A DNA stretch of 37,551 nt from RUG13409 sp045546135 (GCA_045546135.1 JAZQCD010000005.1:1-37551); one strand, 5' to 3'. Counted from the first letter of the stretch, positions 8,904 through 17,867 are shown. The notes: generated from the letters alone by a model not told the origin. Made by a program: numbers and translations.

Positions 8904-11846
8904 ATGAAGCTTGTTAAACGATCTTTAAGCTTGATCCTTGCTCTTGTCCTCATCCTTTCTGCAAGCGCATATATCTTTGCAGAGGAAGAAGAAGAGAAAA
9001 TAAGGATCTATATGAAACCTGACGGACTTTCTGCAGGAGACTATTATTTCGATCTGTCAGAAAGCCCCTTTGATTATGATTGGTTCTATAATTCAAGATA
9101 TATGACCGGCAGATACTATGGCGGCATGTCTGATGAAGAGGCAGAAGCCTATGCAGCCGATATGGCGCCAAAGGATGTTGACGCATTCTTTAATGCGGAA
9201 TGGTCCGTTGGAAAGGAAAGCCTAAGGCTCTATGCAGACTTCCACGGCCACGACTTTACCAATATTTTTGAGGTACCTTATTACCAGACCAATATGCTGG
9301 AGATGCTGAGAGAAGTAGGTCTTGATTCTATGGAGTGGGATCCTGTTGCAATGCCTGAGCATGCTGATGACGTGTTTGCCCACGGCCAGTACTACTATGA
9401 TCTCAACGCTCTTTACGATCATTATTTCCAGGAAGAGTACGAATTTTATCAGAACCACCCGGAATATACTGAAGGCAAGACCGAAGAAGAGATCGCTCAG
9501 ATGTGCCATGACAGCGTCATGAGCACCTATATTGATCCTACCAGGGCATCACAGTACTTTATTCGCCCCGATGATCCACTGTTCAGAGTAAAGAGGGTAG
9601 CGACCAACGACGAGGGCACATTTGTGATGTATTACCCTTATGAGATCATGCAGGGCATGGGCGGTATCTTCGGATTCGACGAGTCTGAGTATGTAGTTGA
9701 ATATCATGACTATTACCGTTGCGTATGGGAGTGGCAGGATGAAGACCACGCCATTGCTAACATCATATGCTACCTTGGCGAGAATGACGGTACGGAAGAT
9801 GTCCATAGGGTAGTCATTACTGATATCGAAAAGCTTGTGATAAGGGAAGCTACGGAGCTTAGAGACGGAGAACTACAGTGCACTGCCCATGTAAGCTATA
9901 GAGGCGTGGAATCGACAGATACCCATACCTTTGTAATACCGGCTACCGGAGATCCTGAAAGACTTATCATCACTTCTCAGCCCGTAGACCACACAGTAAG
10001 CTATCCGGACGGAGCATCCTTTGCTATAACCGTAGATAAACCGGAGCTGGTATCTTCCTATCAATGGATCATGACCGACGGCGTCAGAGAGTATACGCTT
10101 ACAGGTATCACTGCAGTGACACCGGAGCTAAAGGTCAATTCAACAGATGAACTTGATTCTGACTTTTCATATTACTGCATAGTCACCGACATCAATGGAA
10201 ATGTGGTAACTTCAGATCAGGCAACTTTATATATAAATAACCGCGACGAGATAAAGACAGTCCTCTACGTGGGAGACTACGGCCTTGAGCCGGGAGATAC
10301 CCTGGATCTTTCAACAACGACCCTTGGCAGCGGCATAGTCACCTTCGATCCTGACGGACTTAATATGACCTTTGACAACGTCACTGTAAATACGGCAGGC
10401 CTTAGCAAAGATATGATCTTTGCGGGCTCAGCCGGCGTATACCTTGCCGGACAGCCTGACAGCAGCCTTGAGTACAGGATGTATTTCAAAGGTACATGCA
10501 CATTTAACAACAGTGTCTACGATCCTGACTATGACGGAGGCGGAGTCACTATAAACGCTCACTTCCTAAGGGACGGAAAGCTTGATAAACCTCTCCTTAT
10601 CATAGACGGAGATGACGATCTCAATATAAACGGCGGTCTTAACTCCATCTATACGGACGGAGACCTTGAGATCCTCACAAGCTTCAAGGCAGTTCCTTTC
10701 GATGGACACAGACTCAATTCCATATCCGGAAGCAATGTTCATATAGGGGATGGTGCACATGTGGATATCACAGGCATCGGTACAGGGATCCTCTCAGACG
10801 GAACTCTCTTTATCGATGGTGGAGCAGTCATAGATCTTAATATCACAGCACCCCATCTCATCCTCTACAACACAGAGAGCAAGGGCATATACTGCGATAG
10901 GCTTTATATAGACGGTGCAAAGGTCAATATAGACATGATGGCTTATCCTGAATACTTCGAGCCCTATGAAAAGTCTATTTCCGTGATGAGTGCTATATGC
11001 TGCAGAAATTTAGCGACATTTGATGGTGCCGATGTTAATATCAAACTCGGAGCAGAACTGGGCGACACCTATTATGCCAACAACTTCTACGGCATATCAG
11101 GAGATGCATCCGACGGTATCAATGAAGTAGAGCTCATAAACGGAGCAAAGGTCAAGATAGATATAGATACAAGAGCCGCTTACGGAAGCGCAGGCATCGC
11201 AGCTACAGGACAGGAGCCTTGCGCCTTCGTAACTCTAAGTGACGGCAGCGAACTTGATGTAAACGTAAAGACTTCAGGTCATGTCTTCGGTATCGACGTA
11301 GGGCAGCCTGTAAGCGTAACTGATTCCACTTTAAGAGTAAATGCTGCATCCTACGATACAGCCATAGTTATGGGAGTGATGTGTCCTGTAATGAATGTTG
11401 AGCTTACGGACAGCAAATACGAAGTATCACTCAATGCTGAAAAAGGCATAGGACTATTTGCTACAGAACCGGAATTTACGCAGGGCGGACAGACAGGGCC
11501 TACTGCTGTAGGTCAAAACGCAGTATCTCCTGCTGCATATGAAGAAGGTTATGAACCAAAGCTCATAAGGATAGCAGGCGATGCAAAGATCTTAGCTCCT
11601 GAGAATGGCGAGATAAACAGCTATGACTTTGAACACATGGGTGTTGTGATGTCCGGAGAAAGCATTTATGCTGCTGATAATACTGAAGAACCTGCAGCAA
11701 AGGTCCTTATTGCAGTTCCAAAGCCGCCTGCGCCCCATACAAAAGATGATCTTCTTCTCTGGTCTGCTTTGATGGCAATAATGCTTACTGCCTCTGTTGT
11801 TCTGGTCATAGGCAGGAGACCCGAAACAGGAAAGCATTACAGATAA
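8904..11846 (+). CDS. Secreted surface protein with Ig-like and beta-helix-like regions and a C-terminal membrane anchor
   Basis: This protein has 980 residues. The chosen ATG has a GAGGAG site eight bases upstream and starts directly at a signal peptide (basic start, hydrophobic core, likely cleavage after Ala26). A TTG 39 bases upstream has no comparable site. The first 350 residues are acidic and rich in Tyr and Asp. An Ig-like domain (about 353-445) contains YQWIMTDG and YYCIVTD, a Trp/Cys pattern typical of bacterial Ig folds. Residues 446-915 hold many short Gly/Asp/Asn-rich strands such as DGTLFIDGGAVIDLNI, which suggests a right-handed beta helix of the kind found in carbohydrate-binding surface proteins. 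A single helix (948-972) and a basic tail anchor it; no LPXTG motif is present. It has its own promoter. Glycan binding is plausible next to the glucan locus but unproven. Confidence 0.85.
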   Translation: MKLVKRSLSLILALVLILSASAYIFAEEEEEKIRIYMKPDGLSAGDYYFDLSESPFDYDWFYNSRYMTGRYYGGMSDEEAEAYAADMAPKDVDAFFNAEWSVGKESLRLYADFHGHDFTNIFEVPYYQTNMLEMLREVGLDSMEWDPVAMPEHADDVFAHGQYYYDLNALYDHYFQEEYEFYQNHPEYTEGKTEEEIAQMCHDSVMSTYIDPTRASQYFIRPDDPLFRVKRVATNDEGTFVMYYPYEIMQGMGGIFGFDESEYVVEYHDYYRCVWEWQDEDHAIANIICYLGENDGTEDVHRVVITDIEKLVIREATELRDGELQCTAHVSYRGVESTDTHTFVIPATGDPERLIITSQPVDHTVSYPDGASFAITVDKPELVSSYQWIMTDGVREYTLTGITAVTPELKVNSTDELDSDFSYYCIVTDINGNVVTSDQATLYINNRDEIKTVLYVGDYGLEPGDTLDLSTTTLGSGIVTFDPDGLNMTFDNVTVNTAGLSKDMIFAGSAGVYLAGQPDSSLEYRMYFKGTCTFNNSVYDPDYDGGGVTINAHFLRDGKLDKPLLIIDGDDDLNINGGLNSIYTDGDLEILTSFKAVPFDGHRLNSISGSNVHIGDGAHVDITGIGTGILSDGTLFIDGGAVIDLNITAPHLILYNTESKGIYCDRLYIDGAKVNIDMMAYPEYFEPYEKSISVMSAICCRNLATFDGADVNIKLGAELGDTYYANNFYGISGDASDGINEVELINGAKVKIDIDTRAAYGSAGIAATGQEPCAFVTLSDGSELDVNVKTSGHVFGIDVGQPVSVTDSTLRVNAASYDTAIVMGVMCPVMNVELTDSKYEVSLNAEKGIGLFATEPEFTQGGQTGPTAVGQNAVSPAAYEEGYEPKLIRIAGDAKILAPENGEINSYDFEHMGVVMSGESIYAADNTEEPAAKVLIAVPKPPAPHTKDDLLLWSALMAIMLTASVVLVIGRRPETGKHYR

Positions 11847-11933
11847 AAATCGATGCAAAAAGATCAGACAGACTGCTTCTTTGATCGTTATCATTGATCT
11901 TTGAAACTATTTGATATTCAACTAAAAAATCGC

Positions 11934-11962
11934 TTGACTAAAAGACGAACGAGCATTAGAAT
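11934..11962 (+). promoter_or_regulatory. Sigma-A-type promoter of rplM-rpsI, interlaced with a hairpin
   Basis: TTGACT (11934-11939) and TAGAAT (11957-11962) are 17 bases apart, a strong promoter. The spacer starts with the left arm of a perfect inverted repeat, and the -10 box lies in its loop. The expected start near 11969 leaves a leader of roughly 157 bases before rplM. Confidence 0.78.
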
Positions 11963-11984
11963 ACAAGAGCGTTCGTCTTTTTTT
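11940..11984 (+). terminator. Perfect 12-bp hairpin with T tract, overlapping the rplM promoter
   Basis: AAAAGACGAACG (11940-11951) pairs perfectly with CGTTCGTCTTTT (11970-11981), and the right arm runs into seven consecutive T residues (11978-11984). For RNA coming from the surface protein gene this is an intrinsic terminator. RNA started at the enclosed promoter would lack the left arm and escape it. Confidence 0.75.
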
Positions 11985-12009
11985 GTGCGCTTTTTGGGCA
12001 TGAAAAAAA

Positions 12010-12120
12010 CGGCGGTTACAAGTTACAGTAACAGTGCCGAAAAGAGATGAGTGAGAAAGACAGCTCATCAGAGTAGGCGCCGAAACTTATGGCTTTTGGC
12101 CATATAAGTAGACAGGAGGA
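12010..12120 (+). ncRNA. Structured rplM leader, candidate L13 autoregulatory element
   Basis: Three hairpins can be drawn in the untranslated leader. CGGC-GTTAC (12010-12019) pairs with GTAAC-GCCG (12028-12039) with small bulges. GATGAG (12046-12051) pairs with CTCATC (12064-12069). CTTATGGC (12086-12093) pairs with GCC-ATAAG (12099-12108) with a two-base bulge, ending just before the AGGAGG ribosome site. L13 leaders that bind the encoded protein are known upstream of rplM-rpsI in Bacillota. The position fits, but the consensus was not checked. Confidence 0.45.
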
Positions 12121-12125
12121 ATAAA

Positions 12126-12551
12126 ATGTCTTACATTGCAAAGCCATCGGAGATCGAAAGAAAATGGTATGTTCTCGATGCAGAAGGAAAGACCCTTGGT
12201 CGTCTCTGCTCTGAGGCAGCTATGATTCTCCGTGGAAAGAGAAAACCGATCTATACCCCGTTCATCGACACAGGCGACTATGTCATCGTTATCAATGCTG
12301 ACAAGGTCCAGGTCACCGGAAAGAAAGCACAGCAGATGATCTACAAGCACTACAGCTACTATCCGGGCGGAATGAGGGAAACTACCTTCGCAGAGATGCA
12401 GGAAAAGCATCCTGAAGAAGTTATCCGCCACGCAGTTAAGGGAATGCTTCCAAAGGGACCTCTCGGAAGACAGATGGCAAAGAAGCTCAAGGTCTATGCA
12501 GGACCTGATCACAAGCATGCAGCTCAGAAGCCGGAAGTTTATCAGTTTTAA
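12126..12551 (+). CDS. rplM: 50S ribosomal protein L13
   Basis: L13 is an early-binding protein of the large ribosomal subunit that contacts 23S rRNA. The 141-residue length matches the family (about 142). Typical family segments are present: KWYVLDAEGKTLGRL near the start, GDYVIVINADKVQVTG-K in the middle, and AVKGMLPKGPLGR in the last third, followed by the LKVYAG-x-HKHAAQ-P tail. A strong AGGAGG site precedes the ATG. rpsI follows 16 bases downstream, the usual bacterial pairing. Confidence 0.98.
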   Translation: MSYIAKPSEIERKWYVLDAEGKTLGRLCSEAAMILRGKRKPIYTPFIDTGDYVIVINADKVQVTGKKAQQMIYKHYSYYPGGMRETTFAEMQEKHPEEVIRHAVKGMLPKGPLGRQMAKKLKVYAGPDHKHAAQKPEVYQF

Positions 12552-12567
12552 TTAGGAGGTTTAAGAA

Positions 12568-12960
12568 ATGGCAAAGATTCAGTACTGCGGAACAGGCAGA
12601 AGAAAATCCTCCGTTGCAAGAGTTCGTCTTGTAGCTGGCAAGGGAGACATCATTGTTAACAAGAAGCCTCTTGACGAATATTTCGGAATGGAGCTTCTTA
12701 AGAGAGAAGTAAGAAGACCTTTAGAGCTCGTAGGAGCAGAAGGTAAGTACGATGTTATCGCAACCGTAAACGGCGGCGGAACAACAGGTCAGTCAGGCGC
12801 TCTTCGCCACGGCATCTCAAGAGCACTCTGCCAGGCAGATCCTGAGAACAGAGCAGTTCTCAAGGCTGCAGGCTTCATGACAAGAGACCCACGTATGAAG
12901 GAAAGAAAGAAGTACGGACTCAAGAAAGCCCGTCGTGCTTCTCAGTTCAGCAAGAGATAA
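12568..12960 (+). CDS. rpsI: 30S ribosomal protein S9
   Basis: S9 belongs to the head of the small ribosomal subunit; its C-terminal tail reaches the P-site tRNA. The 130-residue protein has the family hallmarks: YCGTGRRKSSVARVRL at the N-terminus, the GGG-x-TGQSGALRHGI segment, and the basic tail ending KKARRASQFSKR, with the conserved final Arg. A TAGGAGG site precedes the ATG. It is cotranscribed with rplM and followed by a terminator. Confidence 0.98.
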   Translation: MAKIQYCGTGRRKSSVARVRLVAGKGDIIVNKKPLDEYFGMELLKREVRRPLELVGAEGKYDVIATVNGGGTTGQSGALRHGISRALCQADPENRAVLKAAGFMTRDPRMKERKKYGLKKARRASQFSKR

Positions 12961-13032
12961 TATCGCTGTTCTTTTCAGGTCGCATATATTGCAGCCTTTG
13001 AAGATCTGCGCGTTATTAAAGCAAACAATGAC

Positions 13033-13066
13033 AAGCTCCCGAAACTGTATGGTTTTGGGAGCTTTT
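13033..13066 (+). terminator. Terminator of rplM-rpsI
   Basis: AAGCTCCCGAAAC (13033-13045) pairs with GTTTTGGGAGCTT (13052-13064) over 13 base pairs, including one G-T pair, and ends in TTTT. The 73 bases between rpsI and the hairpin hold no visible gene. Confidence 0.8.
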
Positions 13067-13130
13067 GCATAATCAAGAATAATAGTTTAAAGTTAACATA
13101 CAATAGCTTTAAGCATGCTTAGAGGAAAGT

Positions 13131-14924
13131 ATGAAAAAGAAGAAAAACACAACTTTATTATGGGAGTTTCTGAATGGATGCAAGAGATACTTTTTGCTGT
13201 TTATCATAGCAAATACTCTTACATCTCTTTGTCAGATGCTCATACCGCAGATCGTAAGGGCTACTATCGATAATGCCCTTGGAGGAAAAGAAGCAGACTT
13301 TCCGCCTTTCGTAATGGATATAGTCGAAAGGGTGGGCGGCTTTGATTACATAGGGCAGCACCTATGGATCATGTCTGTAGCTCTTCTTTGCGTTGCGTTC
13401 GTTCAGTGCATATCCATATTCGTAGGAAGGACAATGAACACCATGTCTGCAGAGTCTCTTTCCAGGAATATGAGGAACAGGCTCTTTGGACACATTCAGC
13501 ACCTTCCTTATGAGTGGCACATGAAGAACCACACAGGAGACATAATCCAAAGATGTACATCTGATATACAGACAGTGAGGAACTTCCTTGCAGAGCAGCT
13601 CACATCCCTTCTTCTTGTCATCATAAAGCTGGTTCTTGGCTTTTATTTCATGTTCTCCATGAATGCCGGACTCACCCTTTATGCCCTTATCCCAATTCCT
13701 TTGATAATCTATTTTACTATCAGATTCTCAAAGGATATGCATGCAGGCTTTAAGGTCTGCGATGAAACAGAAGGCATAGTATCATCCATGGTACAGGAAA
13801 ACCTGACAGGTGTCAGAGTCGTAAGGGCCTTTGGACAGGAAAGAAGAGAAAAGGACAGATTCGAAAAGCAGAATCAGGAATACACAGATCTTTGGATCAG
13901 CGTAGGACATCTCATGGGAAGGTTTTGGTGCTCCCAGGACGTTCTTACGAGCCTTCAGACACTCCTTGTCCTTGTCATGGGCGCAGTATTCTGTGTTAAT
14001 GACAGGATGTTGCCAGGCGAATATGTAGCCTTCCTTTCATACAATGCCATGATATCTCTTCCTATCAGAAGGATAGGCAGGGTGGTATCCGAGATGAGCA
14101 AGGCCGGAGTCGCTATCGACCGTATCGCATATATAGTCAATTCCGAAGAAGAAAAAGATCCTGAGGATGCGAAGGAAGTACCGCTCAATAAGGACATAGT
14201 CTTTGATCATGTCAACTTCAGCTACGAAGGAAGCTCTGAGATACTCCACGATGTGAGCTTTACTATCCCTGCAGGATCCACTTTGGGTATACTCGGCGGC
14301 ACGGGAAGTGGCAAGTCAACGCTAATGCTCCTTCTTGACAAGATGTATACGGTGCCTGACGGACAGGGCTCCATTCGCATCGGAGATACGGATATAAAGG
14401 AGATAAAGACTTCTTATCTTAGAGACAATATCTCCATAGTCCTTCAGGAACCTTATCTTTATTCAAGGTCCCTTAAAGAGAACATAGGTATCATAGATGA
14501 GAATATGGACCTCGAGTCCATAAGAGAAGCTGCAAAGGCAGCCTGCCTTGATGATACTATCGAAGGCTTTGCAAAGGGCTACGATACTTTCGTAGGAGAA
14601 AGAGGAGTTACTCTTTCCGGCGGACAAAAGCAAAGAGCAGCCATTGCAAGAGCTCTTACAAAAGACGTTCCTATCTTCATCTTTGACGACTCTTTATCTG
14701 CAGTCGACACTCAGACCGATGCAAAGATAAGAGCAGCTCTTGAAGAGAAGTTCGGAACAGCGACCATAATCATCATATCACACAGAATAACGACCCTCTC
14801 AAAGGCAGATAACATACTTGTCCTTGAGGACGGAAGAGTATCTGAGATAGGAAGCCCTGAAGAGCTTAAGACATCAGGCGGTCTTTACAACCAGATATTC
14901 GATATTCAGACAGGCAACGCATAG
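13131..14924 (+). CDS. Heterodimeric ABC exporter, subunit with a degenerate Walker B
   Basis: This 597-residue protein fuses six transmembrane helices to one nucleotide-binding domain, the half-transporter plan of multidrug exporters. Walker A GGTGSGKST starts near residue 389 and the signature LSGGQKQR near 495. Walker B reads IFIFDDS, so the catalytic glutamate after D519 is replaced by D520. In heterodimers such as TM287/288 and BmrC/BmrD this change marks the subunit carrying the non-hydrolysing site. The next gene encodes the complementary partner 16 bases downstream. The substrate (drug, peptide or lipid) cannot be read from the sequence. The ATG follows an AGAGGAAAG site. A TACAAT at 13099-13104 could be a -10 box but has no clear -35. 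Confidence 0.92.
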   Translation: MKKKKNTTLLWEFLNGCKRYFLLFIIANTLTSLCQMLIPQIVRATIDNALGGKEADFPPFVMDIVERVGGFDYIGQHLWIMSVALLCVAFVQCISIFVGRTMNTMSAESLSRNMRNRLFGHIQHLPYEWHMKNHTGDIIQRCTSDIQTVRNFLAEQLTSLLLVIIKLVLGFYFMFSMNAGLTLYALIPIPLIIYFTIRFSKDMHAGFKVCDETEGIVSSMVQENLTGVRVVRAFGQERREKDRFEKQNQEYTDLWISVGHLMGRFWCSQDVLTSLQTLLVLVMGAVFCVNDRMLPGEYVAFLSYNAMISLPIRRIGRVVSEMSKAGVAIDRIAYIVNSEEEKDPEDAKEVPLNKDIVFDHVNFSYEGSSEILHDVSFTIPAGSTLGILGGTGSGKSTLMLLLDKMYTVPDGQGSIRIGDTDIKEIKTSYLRDNISIVLQEPYLYSRSLKENIGIIDENMDLESIREAAKAACLDDTIEGFAKGYDTFVGERGVTLSGGQKQRAAIARALTKDVPIFIFDDSLSAVDTQTDAKIRAALEEKFGTATIIIISHRITTLSKADNILVLEDGRVSEIGSPEELKTSGGLYNQIFDIQTGNA

Positions 14925-14940
14925 GAAGGAGGATAGAAAA

Positions 14941-16758
14941 ATGAGTAAAGAAATTAAAGAAAAAGATCCTATGCGCTTCTTTGGTATCCCAAAGATGATG
15001 CCTCTTATCAGGAAATACAAAAAGCCGCTCATACTAATGTGCATCTATACGAGCATATCAAATATGGCGGCGGTAATAACTCCTGTATTCCAAAGGTATG
15101 CCATCAACCATTACGTTGAAGACAAGACCTTGGATACTGTGTGGATCTTCATAGCTTTGTATGTACTCACCATTGCTGCAATGGCATGGGCAGGATACAG
15201 GGAAGTTATCGAAGGTCTTACTACGGAAATGCGCATGGACAGGGATATGAGAAACAGAGCATTCTCCCATCTTCAGGAGCTCGCTTTCTCATATTACAAT
15301 CAAAACAGTGTAGGATATATCCATTCAAGGGTCATGAGCGATACATCGCGTATAGGCGATCTATTCACATGGCAGATACATGATACTGTGGCATTTGCAG
15401 TATATATCTTTGCTTCCATAATCATCATGTTCATAACTGACTGGAAGCTGACCCTTCTGACTATGGCTATCGTCCCCATAATCACTGTGTTCTTCTCCCT
15501 TTTCCAGGGCAAATATTTTAAGCTCCACAGAGAAGTAAGGGAGCTTAACTCCAGGATCACCGGAGATTTCAATGAAGGCATCACAGGAGCCAAGACCACG
15601 AAGTCTTTGGTAATAGAAGACAAGATCTTCAAGGACTTCAGAAAAGATACGGATGCCATGGTATCAAAATCCGTAGAGTCTGCAAAACTCCACGGGGTGT
15701 TCCAGGCAGTGACGACCTTTGCTTCCTCCATATCCATTGCCATAGTACTTTGGAAGGGCGGAGTCATAGCAAAGGAAGAGATAGGTACCTTTTCCATGTT
15801 CATGTCCTATGCAGAGAACATGATGGAGCCTGTAAGATGGCTTGTCGATACTCTTGCGCTTTTCGTTGCAGGAAAGGTAAATATCGAAAGATATACAAAG
15901 CTCTGCGAGACAGTATCCGATGTAACCGATACTCCTGAAGTAATAGAAAAGTACGGAGATTCCTTCGATCCAAAGAAAGAGAACTGGGAGGAGATCGAGG
16001 GCCATATCAAGTTCGATGATGTAAGCTTCAAATATCCTGACGGAGAAGAGTATGTCCTTGAGCACTTTAATTTGGATATACCCTTTGGGACCAACCTTGC
16101 CATAGTAGGCGAGACGGGAGCCGGAAAGAGCACCCTCGCCTCCCTCATTTGCAGGTTCTATGAGCCGACACAAGGGAAGGTCCTCATAGACGGAAAGGAT
16201 GCAAGAGAAAGGTCTCAGCTTTGGCTTCACAGCTCCCTTGGATATGTGCTTCAGACACCGCACCTTTTCTCAGGGACCATCAGAGATAATCTCAAGTACG
16301 GAAATGAGGATGCAACTGACGAAGATCTTTGGAAAGCAATAGATCTTGTGTCTGCAAGAAATGTAGTAGAAAAGCTGGAAAAGGGCCTTGATACCAATGT
16401 AGGTGAGGGTGGAGACATGCTCTCTACAGGAGAAAAGCAGCTCCTCTCCTTTGCAAGGGCCATACTTGCAGATCCAAAGATCATAGTTCTGGACGAAGCT
16501 ACTGCATCTGTAGATACCCTTACAGAAGCAAGGATACAGGCAGCTATAGATACAGTCATAAAGGGCAGGACATCTATAGTTATTGCTCACAGACTGTCGA
16601 CTATAAGGAACGCAGATCTCATACTGGTCGTAAAAGATGGAAAGATCATCGAAAGCGGAAAGCACGACGATCTCCTTTCTGCAAAGGGTCACTACTATGA
16701 CCTTTGGACAAGGCAGTTCGAAGACGATGCAACTGCAAGCATCCTTAACAAAAAATAA
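14941..16758 (+). CDS. Heterodimeric ABC exporter, catalytic partner with a deviant signature
   Basis: This 605-residue half-transporter has an N-terminal transmembrane domain and a C-terminal nucleotide-binding domain. Walker A GETGAGKST is at residues 390-398 and Walker B IIVLDEA keeps the catalytic E519. The signature motif, however, is LSTGE (494-498) instead of LSGGQ. Together with the upstream subunit (Asp for Glu in Walker B, but a normal LSGGQ), this gives one consensus and one degenerate ATP site, as is known for heterodimeric exporters. A strong AAGGAGG site stands before the ATG. A long terminator follows, so the two genes form a closed unit. Confidence 0.93.
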   Translation: MSKEIKEKDPMRFFGIPKMMPLIRKYKKPLILMCIYTSISNMAAVITPVFQRYAINHYVEDKTLDTVWIFIALYVLTIAAMAWAGYREVIEGLTTEMRMDRDMRNRAFSHLQELAFSYYNQNSVGYIHSRVMSDTSRIGDLFTWQIHDTVAFAVYIFASIIIMFITDWKLTLLTMAIVPIITVFFSLFQGKYFKLHREVRELNSRITGDFNEGITGAKTTKSLVIEDKIFKDFRKDTDAMVSKSVESAKLHGVFQAVTTFASSISIAIVLWKGGVIAKEEIGTFSMFMSYAENMMEPVRWLVDTLALFVAGKVNIERYTKLCETVSDVTDTPEVIEKYGDSFDPKKENWEEIEGHIKFDDVSFKYPDGEEYVLEHFNLDIPFGTNLAIVGETGAGKSTLASLICRFYEPTQGKVLIDGKDARERSQLWLHSSLGYVLQTPHLFSGTIRDNLKYGNEDATDEDLWKAIDLVSARNVVEKLEKGLDTNVGEGGDMLSTGEKQLLSFARAILADPKIIVLDEATASVDTLTEARIQAAIDTVIKGRTSIVIAHRLSTIRNADLILVVKDGKIIESGKHDDLLSAKGHYYDLWTRQFEDDATASILNKK

Positions 16759-16790
16759 TATCTTGCCCGTAAGGAAAGATATGGTAATTT

Positions 16791-16829
16791 AAAAAGACGG
16801 TTTTTACTTAGTGAAAACTGTCTTTTTTT
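16791..16829 (+). terminator. Terminator of the ABC exporter operon
   Basis: A 17-bp stem (16791-16807 with 16811-16827, two G-T pairs) has a TTA loop and is flanked by A and T runs, so it may work in both directions. It ends in seven T residues and covers the region where a -35 box for galE would lie. Confidence 0.85.
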
Positions 16830-16838
16830 GCAGTAATG

Positions 16839-16847
16839 TGATATACT
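16839..16847 (+). promoter_or_regulatory. Extended -10 promoter of galE
   Basis: TGATATACT (16839-16847) is a TGn-TATACT extended -10 box. No good -35 exists because the upstream terminator occupies that position. The same TGATATACT string precedes the EF-G-like gene. Confidence 0.55.
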
Positions 16848-16883
16848 GCATGGATAGCAATTCAAAGTATAAAGGTGCAGATC

Positions 16884-17867
16884 ATGAAAGTGTTACTTAC
16901 AGGAGGAACAGGATATATAGGCAGTCATACAGCTGCAGAACTCCTTTCAAAGGGTTATGAAGTAGTCCTCCTTGACAACTTATCGAACAGCGAAGAAAAG
17001 ACCGTCATGAACATAGCAAAGGTCTGCGGCAAAATGCCCAAATTCGTAAAGGGCGATGCCTGCGACAAAAGCACAGTGGAAAAGGTCTTTACAGATCACA
17101 AGATAGATGCAGTGGTCCACTTTGCCGGATACAAGGCAGTAGGCGAGAGCGTTGAAAAACCTCTCATGTACTACCGCAACAATTTAGACAGCATGCTCAC
17201 CGTGCTCGAGGTAATGAGAGAGCACGGATGCAATAACCTCATATTCAGTTCATCAGCTACAGTTTACGGAGGCGAGAATCCCGTACCGTTCGTTGAGACC
17301 CAAAGAACGGGCGGGTGCACTAATCCCTACGGCAAGACCAAGTATTTCATCGAAGAGATATTAAAGGACGCCGCAGCTGCAGATAAGGACTTGAGCATAG
17401 TCATCCTCAGATACTTCAACCCCATAGGTAGTCACAGGGTAGGTTATCTGGAAGAGCAGCCAAAGGGTATACCAAACAACCTCTTCCCATATATATGCCA
17501 GGTTGCTGAAGGCAAGCTTCCAAAACTCAATGTATTTGGCAATGATTATCCGACGCCGGACGGTACAGGAGTAAGGGACTATATCCATGTTATGGACCTT
17601 GCTTCAGGACACGAAGCAGCTTTAAGATATGCAGCAGGGCACAAAGGCGCTGAAGTATTCAACTTAGGCACAGGAAAAGGTACATCGGTACTGGAACTTG
17701 TATCAGCCTTTGAAAAGGCAAGAGGCATCAAGATCCCCTACGAGATCGCGCCAAGAAGAGCAGGAGACATAGCTGAGTGCTATGCAGACTGCTCGAAGGC
17801 AAAGGAGATACTTGGCTGGGAAGCACAGTACACCATAGAAGATGCATGTAAAAAACCTCTTCACTAA
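16884..17867 (+). CDS. galE: UDP-glucose 4-epimerase, short at the C-terminus
   Basis: GalE interconverts UDP-glucose and UDP-galactose with bound NAD, linking galactose use to cell-surface polysaccharide synthesis. The Rossmann motif GGTGYIGSH opens the protein. The SDR-type catalytic residues appear as the SSSATVYG serine and Y149-x3-K153 in NPYGKTK. The later GIPNN and DGTGVRDYIHV segments are typical of GalE. The ATG at 16884 is preferred over a GTG nine bases upstream because AAAGGTG gives proper ribosome-site spacing. The protein ends ACKKPLH, about 12-15 residues before the usual tail with its WQ and NP-x-GY elements. Reading the following bases in the other two frames does not restore that tail, so no simple frameshift explains it. 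The stop codon lies in the loop of a small hairpin. Confidence 0.92.
   Translation: MKVLLTGGTGYIGSHTAAELLSKGYEVVLLDNLSNSEEKTVMNIAKVCGKMPKFVKGDACDKSTVEKVFTDHKIDAVVHFAGYKAVGESVEKPLMYYRNNLDSMLTVLEVMREHGCNNLIFSSSATVYGGENPVPFVETQRTGGCTNPYGKTKYFIEEILKDAAAADKDLSIVILRYFNPIGSHRVGYLEEQPKGIPNNLFPYICQVAEGKLPKLNVFGNDYPTPDGTGVRDYIHVMDLASGHEAALRYAAGHKGAEVFNLGTGKGTSVLELVSAFEKARGIKIPYEIAPRRAGDIAECYADCSKAKEILGWEAQYTIEDACKKPLH

Noticed and set aside
16875..16883. GTG start of galE
   Set aside because: The GTG overlaps the AAAGGTG that serves as ribosome site for ATG 16884, and the Rossmann motif fits the ATG start.
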